DNA from: Symbiodinium sp. CCMP2592
Taxonomy: Eukaryota > Sar > Dinophyceae > Suessiales > Symbiodiniaceae
Assembly (NCBI GenBank): GCA_905221615.1
Contig: CAJNDT010001319.1
Span: forward strand, 1 to 64,000
Length of the DNA stretch: 64,000 bases
Direction: 5' to 3'
A model generated the notes under the pieces. It worked only from the letters and a program-made list of their open reading frames with translations, had not been told where the DNA came from and did no database searches. Shown here piece after piece: positions 50,984 to 61,401 of this stretch (position 1 is its first letter; the number at the start of each line of letters is the position of its first letter). The position numbers and the translations under genes were made by a program.

Positions 50984-51295
50984 GGCGGGGACACAGGTGC
51001 AAACTTTCGTTCGTATTATTGGCTCTCGTTGTTCCGTGCAGGTGAATGCATTACCGCAATCAGACGTGGTTGGCTCTGAAAGAGACAGCGAAGTTGTGAT
51101 GGTCACTCCGTGTGTTATGGTATGTAGACTCTTGTTGTTTTTTGACATTTTTCATCCTGGTTTCTGAGAGGACTGGTGGTTGCTTTTGCAGACGGATTCC
51201 CTCGTGCGTGTTTCTAGAGGGTCGGACGGGGCTCTCCTAATTTTGTCAATCGTTCACTGGAGCTTTTTCGTCCAGTTTTGAGAGCGGTGGGCTTT

Positions 51296-51547
51296 CTATC
51301 CAGTTTCTCGCGTCTCAGGACTTGTGGTACGAGCTGGTAGGCGTTGCTGCAGGCGCCTGATGGTTTCGTGTAGTCTGTCCACGCAGGCTGCTAGATTGCG
51401 AACTTCTTGTCGGAGCTCTTGTATCTCGGCCCACGTCAGTTGGCGGTTGCTTGTGTGGACTCTTGTGGGCTGTCTGGATGGACTGCGGCGACGACCTGGG
51501 CTGACACTGCTGTCGATGTGATCTCGAAGCCTGTAGGTGCGACTCAT
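51296..51547 (-). CDS. Small coiled-coil protein, 83 residues
   Basis: From ATG 51547 (MSRTYRLRDHIDSS), a basic Ser/Arg part is followed by a heptad-like helix TWAEIQELRQEVRNLAACVD and RLHETIRRLQQRL, a likely dimerising coiled coil. The frame is open to 51616. It may be an exon of a larger gene with the ORF just upstream. No family was recognised. Confidence 0.45.
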   Translation of the reverse strand: MSRTYRLRDHIDSSVSPGRRRSPSRQPTRVHTSNRQLTWAEIQELRQEVRNLAACVDRLHETIRRLQQRLPARTTSPETRETG

Positions 51548-51615
51548 AGGCGGGCTCAAAGTTGCGTGGAAGCAGCGCGAGAGCTGGCGAAAATGGCATG
51601 GAGCTGGTTCGAGCA

Positions 51616-51810
51616 CTAGGCGGCGGGAGGAGAAGTTTGCAGGCTAGATGGGAAGGGTTCTTGAATGTCGTCTGGAACGGGGAGCATGGCTAGGTTGGCG
51701 GCATCTATGAGCTTTGGTGCATCGACAAGAGCCTGGCAAGCTGCCTTTTTCTCTTGAAGGGTTTTCGGTGCGATTCGTCGCGCGATGCTTGTGTCGAGTT
51801 CTATATACAT
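51616..51810 (-). CDS. Possible small ORF downstream of the ankyrin gene, 64 residues
   Basis: It begins MYIELDTSIARRIAPKTLQE just past the stop of the group A ankyrin gene. It includes a helical KKAACQALVDAPKLIDAANL. The composition is coding-like, but it is short and lacks a paralogue here. Confidence 0.3.
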   Translation of the reverse strand: MYIELDTSIARRIAPKTLQEKKAACQALVDAPKLIDAANLAMLPVPDDIQEPFPSSLQTSPPAA

Positions 51811-51814
51811 TTTG

Positions 51815-52795
51815 TCAGCTGCCTGGGCGATGTGTCTCGTTGTTGTCGGTGTTTGAGTCGTCGAGGCTCATCCTGTCGTCGTTGGTGTCCTCGGAGATGG
51901 AAGCTTCTTCGGATTCGTTTGATTCGCAGCAGCTGTGTGCAAACTCGTAGGCCTTGTCTCTCACGTCTTCTAGCATGTGCAGGTTGTCCGTCCAGAGAGC
52001 CACGTCCATAGGTGTGTCGTTGCATTCATCTCTGGCGTTGAGACTTGCGCCGTGTTCTAACAGTGCCAGCACTGGGTGTTTGCTTTCCTGGCCGCAGGCG
52101 AAGTGGAGCGGTGTAATGCCGAGTGGATCGCTGGCGTTGGGCTCGGCTTTTGCTTCTAGGAGAGTGTGCATGATTTCCCAGTGGTGCCTGCTGGTGGCTT
52201 CGATGAGCGGCGTGGTGCCTGTGTCTGGGCACTTGACATTTGGGGTTGCTTTGGCCTGTAGGAGCATGTCGGCTATGTCGCAGTTGTTATTGGCGGCTGC
52301 TTCGTGTAAGGACAGGTTGCTGCCTTGCCTGTGCACGTTTGCCCTGGCTTCTAGCATTATCTTCACTAGTTCGGCTCTGTTGCACCTGGCTGCCAGTTCT
52401 AGTGCCGTTGTCTGCGCGCCGCCGCAAGTTTGACATAACTCACCCGTCGACGAGTCGGGATGCTGCGGTCGCTGGAGGATGGCCTCAACGTCGTGCGTCG
52501 GCTTTTTGCTGATTGCGTTCAGTAGCTCGAATTCCATCTGCTGAGACACCGTGATGTAGGAGACTTGGACCAGGAACACCTGCTTGATGTTGACGTCGAG
52601 GACCCACTCTTCTGGCATCTGCTGGCTCTCCTTGTGAAGGAGTAGTCGTTGCTGGAAGCGTGGGATTCCGAGTTGCGCTTGAAGTTGTTCTTTGACGTGG
52701 CGGATCGTGTTGCGTTCTTCTGCAATTTGTACGTCGGTCACCTTTTCGCCGGATGTCGCCATGAGTACTGTGATTAAGCGGTGCGTAGAGGCCAT
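51815..52795 (-). CDS. Ubiquitin-like/ankyrin-repeat protein, group A copy 2
   Basis: This is a single exon of 326 residues. The start MASTHRLITVLMATSGEK at 52795 aligns with group A copy 3 at 63768, and the 40 bases before both starts are also conserved (…CTCGAC or GTCGAC, then TCTCCCGATGG). The ubiquitin-like segment has FQQRLLLHKE, then the hinge AILQRPQHPDSSTGELC and five ankyrin repeats (TALELAARCNRAELVKIMLEA, SLHEAAANNNCDIADMLLQA, TPLHFACGQE). The tail is acidic (NESEEASISEDTNDD). It is intact, with a spliced-leader relict 42 bases upstream. Confidence 0.87.
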   Translation of the reverse strand: MASTHRLITVLMATSGEKVTDVQIAEERNTIRHVKEQLQAQLGIPRFQQRLLLHKESQQMPEEWVLDVNIKQVFLVQVSYITVSQQMEFELLNAISKKPTHDVEAILQRPQHPDSSTGELCQTCGGAQTTALELAARCNRAELVKIMLEARANVHRQGSNLSLHEAAANNNCDIADMLLQAKATPNVKCPDTGTTPLIEATSRHHWEIMHTLLEAKAEPNASDPLGITPLHFACGQESKHPVLALLEHGASLNARDECNDTPMDVALWTDNLHMLEDVRDKAYEFAHSCCESNESEEASISEDTNDDRMSLDDSNTDNNETHRPGS

Positions 52796-52836
52796 CGGGA
52801 GAGTCGACGGCGGCGGAAGGCTGTCCTTTGTTTTGT

Positions 52837-52852
52837 CTTGAGCAAGTCTGCT
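52837..52852 (-). promoter_or_regulatory. Relict spliced-leader sequence, group A copy 2
   Basis: The minus strand reads AGCAGACTTGCTCAAG. It keeps the leader's AGC start and TTGxCTCAAG end with one G lost. The equivalent place in copy 3 has TTGCTCAAAA, so the relict was probably present before these copies separated. Confidence 0.5.
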
Positions 52853-53331
52853 GAAGCATTGAGGATCGTTTGCACATTTGCCAGCACGTACTGCCACTGG
52901 TCTCACGTGGTGCGGCAATGCTGCTTTTTTTTTTATCTGCTAGCTGTCTGGGTTTGGTGCTCGTGGTATTGCCGCGGTAGCCTTGGCGAGGGGAGCGTGA
53001 CGGTTGGACAAGTTTGCCATAGGTATCGTTGTCTTGTGTTATAGCTTGTCTTGAGGATTAGGCTCGATTGGGTGCATGCTGCCTTGGGAGTGCCAATCTG
53101 ACACTTCATTTTACGGGGCTGCTATATACATGGTTGGAGGGCCGGCATGTTTCGTCGTTGGTCCGTGTGAGCCGTGCTGTTGTGTGTCCGCTCGACTCGG
53201 ATCCCGTTTTGCCTGCTGCGCTGTACTGTTGGCATCGCCGATCATGAGGGAGTCGCCTTCATTGAGCGTGATCCGTGCGGCTTCTCGTCGGTCTCGTGCT
53301 GACCTTTCTTGCGTTGGGACGGCTATTATAC
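52853..53331. other. Intergenic stretch, nothing recognised
   Basis: A T run lies near 52926. No supported gene, repeat or regulatory site was seen. Confidence 0.5.
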
Positions 53332-53820
53332 CTAGCTACGCGATCCCTGCGAAGCGCTGTGTCTCCTTTGAACGGCAAATGAATGGGACCTGGCTGCTGC
53401 GGTTGTGCTCTTCCACGCGGGACTCGCTTCTCTTGGTCGCTTCTTTGCTCGTGGTGGTGGTAGTTCCGGGTGCCATTCCAGTGTTGCGGGCGGTAACCTG
53501 AACGGTGATGGCTCCCGAGGTTTTTCATGCTGTCGCTCGACAGCAGTGGCGACCCGTCGCTTGAGTTCCCACAAGTCTGGCAGGAGTGTGGGGCCTGTTT
53601 CGGGGTGCAGCTGCGAGGCGAGGCATTGCAGCCAGTGCGTGTCGGATTCGTTCAGCTGCATGTGGTTTGTCAATTTCTGGACACCCCTTGCCGTCTCGGC
53701 GGGCATGCGTCCTGGCTGCAAGGGTTGCTGCACGTTGAAATATGTCGGGAGCTCTCGGACAGTATCGACGAAGGCATTGGCTATGTTCTGGGAGAGGTCG
53801 CGGTCATAGTGGGCCGCCAT
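53332..53820 (-). CDS. Unrecognised protein, 162 residues
   Basis: ATG 53820 (MAAHYDRDLSQNIANAF) is preferred to the longer frame to 53883. The N-terminal two-thirds is a compact helical region (FVDTVRELPTYFNV, ESDTHWLQCLASQL, LLPDLWELKRRVATAVE). The rest is basic, Pro- and Ser-rich (PPRAKKRPREASP), a possible nuclear signal. No family was recognised. Confidence 0.5.
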   Translation of the reverse strand: MAAHYDRDLSQNIANAFVDTVRELPTYFNVQQPLQPGRMPAETARGVQKLTNHMQLNESDTHWLQCLASQLHPETGPTLLPDLWELKRRVATAVERQHEKPREPSPFRLPPATLEWHPELPPPRAKKRPREASPAWKSTTAAARSHSFAVQRRHSASQGSRS

Positions 53821-54042
53821 GGGCGATTGGCATAGGCGGGGACTGCTGGGGCCTTCTTGCAGGTTTGAGCTGTCAGCGTACATATTACGGCAGAAGCTGT
53901 GGAGTCAGCGAGGTTATGCGAAGCTGTTCGAAGCGTTTTGTGCAAGGATTGCTTGCATTGTCTGCTGCGCGTTTTTTTCTCTCTCGAGTTGCGCGATTGT
54001 TGACTCTCTTGCGGTCATTTCTTTGAATGAAGTCGGTAGGCG

Positions 54043-55098
54043 TCACGAGTGCACTGGTCTGTGTAGCTCAGTCGCGTTTTGGGCTTGGGGACTCGCTGTT
54101 TGAGGGCGTTGGCAGACGCTTGCGGCTGGTTCGTCGTTTCCGGCGTGTGTCAGCAGCCGCTTGCAAGTGAATCGATGCTTGAAGGTCTTGGCTTTCGGCA
54201 GGAGCTGCGCCGGCAGGTTACCTTGGCTGTCTGTAGCATTGACGTCGGCTCCTGCTCTGGTTAGCATGCGCATGAAGGGTGCTTGGTCTTGCGCGGCTGC
54301 GACATGCAAGGCTGTACGAGACGTTCTGGGCTCGTGCTGAATAGCGCCGCGCTGTAGGAGAAGTCGTGCTATCTTGGACCGGCTGTGCAATACCGCTACG
54401 GCCAGGGCAGTGAGTCCGTCGAAGCTTCTTCGCAGTGTGAGGTTGGCTGCGCATCGGAGTAGTAACCTGACCATGCGTGTTGAGCTTCTCGCCACCGAGA
54501 TGTGCAAAGGTGCGTTTCCTGCAGCGTCTTCGAGGTTGATGGCGGCGCCTGAGCGCAGAAGGTCTCGCGTCATTTTCAGATCGCCATTTCGACACGCGAT
54601 TGTCAGCGGCGTGTCTCTGTTGACGTTGTTGACGTCTGCTTTTGCGAGGAGAAGCATGTCGACGGTCTTCTTTGCTCGGAGCCAGACGGCGTATTGCAGG
54701 GGCTTCATGTACGCAGCGGGATAGTGCTGTATCCGAGCTAGGATGGTCTGGTTGGGGTCCGCGGTTGACTCCAGCAAGCAATTCAGTCGAGTCGCGTCCT
54801 TTGCTTTGATTGCCGACGAGAGCTCACCTCCATGTTCTTTCGTGCAGCTTGCCATGATCACGTGGATGTCTACGGGAGTTTGATGGTGTGTCCAGACGGT
54901 GAGGGTGCTCCAGCTGTCGTTTTTGCTCACGACGTTGTTGTGGATGAGGAACTTCGTTCGGTATCTTGGCATGCCAAGGGTGTTGTGCAAATATTTGCGC
55001 AGTGTTTCTTCGAGTGCGACGTCGCCGAAAGGAGGGGCGCACTCCGCTAGGGTGCAGCTGCACAGTAGTTCTCCTGAGACGGTGCGGAAGTGGAGCAT
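54043..55098 (-). CDS. Ubiquitin-like/ankyrin-repeat protein, group C
   Basis: This is a single exon of 351 residues from ATG 55098. Residues 1-75 keep the family's N-terminal layout (LHFRTVSGELL, then LRKYLHNTLGMPRYRTKFLIH, then TPVDIHVIM). The arginine-rich RQRLL motif is replaced by RYRTKFL. Six ankyrin repeats follow, regular and close to consensus (TPLTIACRNGDLKMTRDLL, APLHISVARSSTRMVRLLL, TALHVAAAQDQAPFMRMLT, ADVNATDSQGNLPAQLL). No close paralogue lies in the window. No spliced-leader relict was recognised upstream. It is unbroken. Confidence 0.85.
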   Translation of the reverse strand: MLHFRTVSGELLCSCTLAECAPPFGDVALEETLRKYLHNTLGMPRYRTKFLIHNNVVSKNDSWSTLTVWTHHQTPVDIHVIMASCTKEHGGELSSAIKAKDATRLNCLLESTADPNQTILARIQHYPAAYMKPLQYAVWLRAKKTVDMLLLAKADVNNVNRDTPLTIACRNGDLKMTRDLLRSGAAINLEDAAGNAPLHISVARSSTRMVRLLLRCAANLTLRRSFDGLTALAVAVLHSRSKIARLLLQRGAIQHEPRTSRTALHVAAAQDQAPFMRMLTRAGADVNATDSQGNLPAQLLPKAKTFKHRFTCKRLLTHAGNDEPAASVCQRPQTASPQAQNATELHRPVHS

Positions 55099-55428
55099 GT
55101 GTTGGGACGGCTTGCTGCGCAGTGTCTTGGCTTGTGTACTGTTGTTGCAAGTGTTTCTGAAAGTCGTGCGGCTTTCTGTCGTTCACTTGGCTTGATGCTG
55201 CGGCGAATCGAATACAGAGCTTGAAGCACCTGAGGTGGTGTTGACGTTTTGAAGATGATGGCGGCAAGGACACCAGGCGTTTTTTTTTTCTCGTCGTCTC
55301 GCGCGCTGGTGGTAATCCCGTGTTCGAGTTGGCAAACACACTGCATGTGTTCATTTTGGCATTGCGGCCGAGGGGTCACGTGAGCGCAGCGTTGGTTGTG
55401 TATCTTGAAGGCTTTGAGCGAATGCACC

Positions 55429-55662
55429 TCAGGGACGGGTTTTCTTTGTGCTGTGATGCCTTCTCTTGGCAGCTTGAGTCGCGTGCACGATGTCTTCTGC
55501 TTCTCTCCACGTCAATCGGTCCCTTGAGCTCTGCCGATGGTTCTTCTCTGGGCAAAGTGAGAAAACTTGCTTGGGAGCAAGCACGGTTGCTAGTTCGAGT
55601 GCATCCGCACGTAGATGGAGCATCCTGGATCGGAGGCATGGCTTTATGACTTCTGCCAACAT
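55429..55662 (-). CDS. Possible small protein, 77 residues
   Basis: From ATG 55662, MLAEVIKPCLRSRMLHLRAD and the following helix look coding-like, ending in a basic tail. There is no domain and no paralogue. An overlapping frame on the same strand is also open, so this is tentative. Confidence 0.25.
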   Translation of the reverse strand: MLAEVIKPCLRSRMLHLRADALELATVLAPKQVFSLCPEKNHRQSSRDRLTWREAEDIVHATQAAKRRHHSTKKTRP

Positions 55663-56379
55663 CGTGGTGCTGCAGTGTGTGCCTCAACCTGTGCTCGTAG
55701 AGCTGTATTTGCTGTGCCATGGACGACGGCCACGGTGATTGTAGGGCCTGTGCGCATGTCGAGTGTCTCTGCCGCCATGAATGTTGTGTGCTACTGGCTG
55801 GCCTCGCTGTAGACGACGGTGGGAGGTCGATGGAGTTGATTTGTTATCATGCGGGTTTCCTCGGTTAATGCCTCTCACAGACGGGGGGTTGCTATCTGGG
55901 GCAGCCGGTTTCGTAGCTGGCACTGAGGTCGTGGCTTTCCACTGCTGGGCGTCGCTCCATGGCTGGCTTGGCCTGGCTGCCGGTGTTCGCCTTTTTTGAA
56001 AGTTATGTTCACAACTTGCAGTCGGGAAGCTCGAACGCATACAGGTGCTGGTTGGACGTGGCGAGTGTGCTGGCCATCGTGGGGATCGAAGTGACTGCAC
56101 TTTTGCAGCGGGTGGTGGGTTTAGGCTGGAATGAAATGGCTCCTGCATGGCCTCAGTGAACCTGTGCTGTGTTTACCTCCAGCACGAAGGTTGCAACAGA
56201 GAGTCTTTGGCAGCTTTAGCTGGTGTGACTGACTGCGTGTTTTATGTCACGGTGTAGGGTGGTGACTGAGCGTTATGCAGTGATTCGTGCTGCTTCTTTC
56301 CTGTACCTGCCGTTTAGTTTTCTTTTATGTCGGGCACCAGACTCAGGACTAGTAGCTGTTTGAAAGCCTGTTCGGGTAG
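55663..56379. other. Intergenic stretch, nothing recognised
   Basis: Only low-complexity or short ORFs occur. The right end grades into degenerate minisatellite. Confidence 0.5.
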
Positions 56380-59300
56380 GTTTTCTTCAGGACGAGGATT
56401 GCGAGCTTTCGGAAGGCATGTCCAGGTGGCTCATGTTCATTAATGCACCAGCGCTGGGCTTGCTAGCTCCCGGAAAATTGAATTAGGTGGTTTTCTTTCA
56501 TGGGTTGGACTAGGATAGGGATCGGGGGCTCTTGGAAAGCTTCTGCAGGTGGCTCTCCTTCGCGAAATGCATTAGGATAAGGACCGTGGTTTGCCTTCAT
56601 AAAATGCACGTGGATAAGGATCATGTGGTTTTCTTTCATAAAATGCACGTGGATAAGGATTCCAGGTGGTTTTCTTTCATAAAATGCACGTGGATTAGGA
56701 TTCCAGGTGGTTTTCCTTCATAAAGTGCACGTGGATAAGGATTCCAGGTGGTTTTCCGTCATAAAATGTGCGTGGATAAGGATGCTAGGTGGTGCTCCTT
56801 CATAAAATGCATGTGGATAAGGATTCCAGGTGGTTTTCGTTCATAAAATGCGCGTGGAGAAGGATTCCGGGTGGTTTTCCTTCATAAAAATGCACGTGGA
56901 TAAGGATTCCAGGTGGTTTTCCTTTATAAAATGAACATGAATAGGATTCCAAGTGGTTCTCCTTCATAAAATGCACGTGGATAAGGATTCCAGGTGGTTT
57001 TCCTTCATAAAATGCACGTGGATAAGGATTCCAGGTGGTTTTCGTTCACGTGAATAAAAATTCCAGGTGGGTTTCTTTCATAAAATGCACGTGGATAGGG
57101 ATTCCAGGTGGCTTTCCTTCAGAAAATGCACGTGGATAAGGGTTCCAGGTGGTTTTTTTTACAAAATGCACGTGGATAAGGATTCCAGGTGGTTTTCCTT
57201 CATAAAATGCACGTGGATAAGGATTCCAGGTGGTTTTCCTTGATAAAATGCACGTGGATAAAATTTCCAAGTGGTTTCCTTCATAAAATGCACGTGGATA
57301 AGGATTCCAGGTGGTTCTCCTACATAAAATGCATGTGGACAAGGATTCCAGGTGGTTGTCCTTCACAAAATGCACGTGGAAAGGATTTCCGGTTCGCGAA
57401 AAGCAGCTCCAGGTGGTTTGCCTTCATAAAGTGCACGTGGATCCAGATTTCCAGCTCGTGAAAAACTTCTTCAGGTGGTTTTCCTTCAATTTCCAGCTCG
57501 CGAAAAGCCTTTTCAGGTGGTTGTCCTTCATAAAATGCACGTGGATAAGGATATCCAGCTCGCGAACCGCCTCTTCAGGTGTTTTCCCTCATAAAATGCA
57601 CGTGGATGAGGATTTCCAGCTGGTTTTGCTTCAAAAAATGCACGTGGATATGGATTCCAGGTGGCTTTCCTTCATAAAATGCACGTGGATAAGGGTTCCA
57701 GGTGGCTTTCCTTCATAAAATGCACGTGGATAAGGATTCCAGGTGGTTTTCCTTCATATATAAAATGCACGTGGATAAGGATTCCAGGTGGTTTTCCTTC
57801 ATAAAATGCACGTGGATAAAATTTCCAAGTGGTTTTCCTTCATAAAATGCACGTGGATAAGGATTCCAGGTGGTTCTCCTACATAAAATGCACGTGGATA
57901 TTCCTACATAAAATGCACGTGGATAAGGATTCCAGTGAATAAGGATTCATAAAATGCATGTGAATAAGGATTCCAGGTGGGTTTCCTTCATAAAATGCAC
58001 GTGGATACGAATTCCAGGTGGTTTTCCTTCATAAAATGCACGTGGATAAGGATTCCAGGTGGTTTTCCTTCATAAAATGCACGTGAATAAGGATTTCAGG
58101 TGGTTTTCCTTCATAAAATGCACGTGGATAAGGATTCCAGGTGGTTCTCCTTCATAAAATGCACGTGGACAAGGATTCCAGGTGGTTTTCCTTCATAAAA
58201 TGCACGTGGATAAGGATTCCAGGTGGTTCTCCTACATAAAATGCACGTGGATAAGGATTCCAGGTGGTTTTCTGTTATAAAATGCATGTGAATAAGGATT
58301 CCAGGTGGGTTTCCTTCATAAAATGCACGTGGATACGAATTCCGGGTGGTTTTCCTTCATAAAAATGCACGTGGATAAGGATTCTAGGTGGTTTTCCTTC
58401 ATAAAATGCACGTGAATAAGGATTTCAGGTGGGTTTCCTTCATAAAATGCACGTGGATAAGGATTCCAGGTGGTTCTCCTTCATAAAATGCATGTGGACA
58501 AGGATTCCAGGTGGTTTTCCTTCATAAAATGCATGTGGATAAGGATTTCCGGCTCGCGAAAAGCATTTCCAGGTGGTTTGCCTTCATAAAGTGCACGTGG
58601 ATCAAGATTTCCAGCTCGTGAAAAGCTTCTTCAGGTAGTTTTCCTTCAATTTCCAGCTCGCGAAAAGCCTCTCCAGGTGGTTGTCTTTCATAAAATGCAC
58701 GTGGATAAGGATATCCAGCTCGCGAACTGCCCCTCCAGGTGGTTTTCCCGCATGACATGCACGTGGATAAGGATTTCCAGCTGGTTTTGCTTCAAAAAAT
58801 GCACGTGGATATGGATTCCAGGTGGTTTTCCTTCATAAAAATGCACGTGGATACGAATTCCAGGTGGTTTTCCTTTATAAAATGCACGTGGATAAGGATT
58901 CCAGGTGGTTTTCCTTCATAAAATGCACGTGGATAAGGATTCCAGGTAGATTTCCTTCATAAAATGCACGTGGATAAGAATTCCAAGTGGTTCTTCTTCA
59001 TAAAATGCACGTGGATAATGATTCCAGGTCGTTTTCCTTCATAAAATGCACGTGGATAAGGATTCCAGGTGGTTTTCCTTCATAAAATGCACGTGGATTA
59101 GGATTCCAGGTGGTTTTTCTTGGTAAAATGCACGTGGATAAGGATTCCAGGTGGTTTTCCTTGATAAACTGCACCTGGATAAGGATTCCAGGTGGTTTTC
59201 CTTCATAAAATACACGTGGATAAGGATTCCAGGTGGTTTTCCTTCATAAAATGCACGTGGGTAAGGATTCCAGGTGGTTCTCCTTCATAAAATGCACGTG

Positions 59301-60775
59301 GATAAGGATTCCAGGTGGTTTTGTTTCATAAAATGCACGTGGATAAGGATTCCAGGTGGTTTTCCTTCATAAAATGCACGTGAATAAGGATTCCATGTGG
59401 TTTCCCTTCATAAAATGCACGTGGATAAGGATTCCAGGTGGTTTTCCTTCATAAAATGCATGTGGATAAGGATTCCAGGTGGTTTTCCTTCTATAAAATG
59501 CACGTGAATAAGGGTTCCAGGTGGTTTTCCTTCATAAAATGCACGTGGATAAGGATCATGTGGTGTTCCTTCATAAAGTGCACGTGGATAAGGATTCCAG
59601 GTGGTTTTCCTTCATAAAATGCACGTGGATAAGGATTCCAGGTGGTTTTCCTTCATAAAGTGCACGTGGATAAGGATTCCAAGTGGCTTTCCTTCATAAA
59701 ATGCAAGTGAATAGGGATTCCAGGTGGTTCTCCTTCATAAAATGCACGTGGACAAGGATTCCAGGTGGTTTTCCCTCATAAAATGCATGTGGATAAGGAT
59801 TTCCGGCTCGCGAAAAGCATCTCCAGGTGGTTTGCCTTCATAAAGTGCACGTGGATCAAGATTTCCAGCTCGTGAAAAGCTTCTTCAGGTGGTCTTCCTT
59901 CAATTTCGAGCTCGCGAAAAGCCTCTCCAGGTGGTTGTCCTTCATAAAATGCACATGGATAAGGATATTCAGCTTGCGAACTGCCCCTCCAGGTGGTTTT
60001 TCCTCATGAAATGCACGTGGATAAGGATCTCCAGCTCGCGAACTGCCTCTGCAGGTGGGTTTCCAACAGAAATGCACGTGGATAAGGATGTTCAGCTGCC
60101 GAAAAGCCTCTCCAGGCGGTTTTCCTTCATAAGCTGCACCTGGATAAGGACTGCTAGCTTTTGGAAGGCTTTTTCAAGTGGTTGTCCTTTATGAAATGCA
60201 CGTGGATAAGGACTGCCAGCTGCCGGAAGGCTTCTCCACGTGGTTTTCTTTTATAGAATGTAGGTGGATAAAGACAGCTAGCTGTTGGGAGGCTTCTTCA
60301 GGTGCTTCCTTTCCTTCATGAAATGCACGTGAATAAGGTTCGTCAGCTCGCGGAAGGCTTCTGTAGGTGGTTTTCTTTCATAAAATGAATGTAAATATGG
60401 ACTGCGAGCTCCCGGAAGGCTTCTCCACGTGGTTTCCTTTATAAAATGCACGTGGATAAGGACTGCTAGCTCTTGGCAGCTTTCTCCAGGTGGTTCTCTC
60501 TCCATAAGCTGCGCGAGGACAACGACTGCCAGCTTCCGGCAGACTTGTCTAGTGGTTCTCCTTCAGAAAATGCACATGGATAGGAGCTGCCTGGTCTCGG
60601 AAGGCTTCTCCAGGTGGTGTTCGTTCATGAAATGCACGTGGACAAGGATTGCCAGCTCCCGGAAGGCCCGGTTCAGGTGGGTTGTCTTCATTAAATGGAC
60701 GTGGATAAGGATTGCCAGCTCCTGGAAAGCTTTTCTAGTTGGGTTTCCTACATAAAATGCATGCGTACAAACACA
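56380..60775. repeat. 41-bp minisatellite, array 3, with a longer compound unit at its right end
   Basis: This is the largest array, with roughly a hundred units in the same orientation as arrays 1 and 2. Several blocks are duplicated: 57370-57560, 58530-58740 and 59780-60000 share a run in which the 41-bp unit is interrupted by inserts such as CAGCTCGCGAAAAGCCTCTCC. From about 60000 to 60775 nearly every unit carries such an insert (GACTGCCAGCTCCCGGAAGG type), giving units near 60 bp. No gene is credited. Confidence 0.93.
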
Positions 60776-60834
60776 GCCAGCTTCCTCGGCTGCAGGGGCC
60801 TTTGTGATTGGCTGTGAGCTGCGTATGCATGTGC

Positions 60835-61065
60835 TTGCGGTGTTGTGGGTCTTGGGCGCTGGCTCGGGTGCCGGCGTCACAAGTGCCAGGCGGCACCTCG
60901 TGGCCAGGTAGTTCTAGCTGGAGGTCTCGATCTCCCAGCCGGTTGCCTGGTGTTTTGGTGTCATGTGCTTGGAGCGACGGTGTCGTGTCTGGAGTTTTGT
61001 GTGCGATCTCGCCTGTCTGTCGTCGTTTGTCATGTCGACCTATCGTCGGTGGCTCGGGGGCTGTA
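60835..61065. repeat. Diverged copy of the sequence at about 20270-20500
   Basis: Both segments share GCACCTCGTGGCCAGGTAG, then CTCCCAGCCG, then GTCATG and a downstream GTCATGTCG in the same order and orientation. On the minus strand this reads GWEIE ... NYLATRC, against GWEFEAFKRDYLATRC at 20.3 kb, with a stop codon in this copy. The 20.3-kb copy lies at the 5' side of the Helitron gene, so this is probably a remnant of a related element. It touches the right end of array 3. Confidence 0.7.
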
Positions 61066-61401
61066 TGACGTCTGCACCTGCAGGGGCGGAAGGGGTGAAC
61101 TGTGTTTTTGCTTTGTGTTTTCTGCTGCTGGAGTCTGAAGGGTCTGGCTCGCTGACGGACCTCACGGTGGGATCTGCCGTGTAGGATGGGTTGTTCGAGC
61201 AGGAGTCTGGCAGTGGTGCGCTATAGGAAGGGCTCTTTTGGCGGGGGCATGTAATCTGAGGCTTGAGGCTGCTTCTTGTTGCTTGTCTTGTGAGAGGTCG
61301 GCCGGTTTGAGGCGGGCTGGCTTCGCTTCTTTTTGTAAGTTCCGGCTTTGGTTGGCGGGCGCTGTACACGCAGGATGCCGTGCATGACGACGGCTTTTGT
61401 C

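Noticed and set aside
20993-60775. Regularly spaced repeats that might suggest a CRISPR array
   Set aside because: The units are contiguous 41-bp tandem repeats with no unique spacers, no cas genes are present, and the context is eukaryotic.
20993-60775. Repeat-derived ORFs such as MHFMKENHLESLSTCIL chains
   Set aside because: They are forced by the minisatellite and drift between frames because 41 is not divisible by three.
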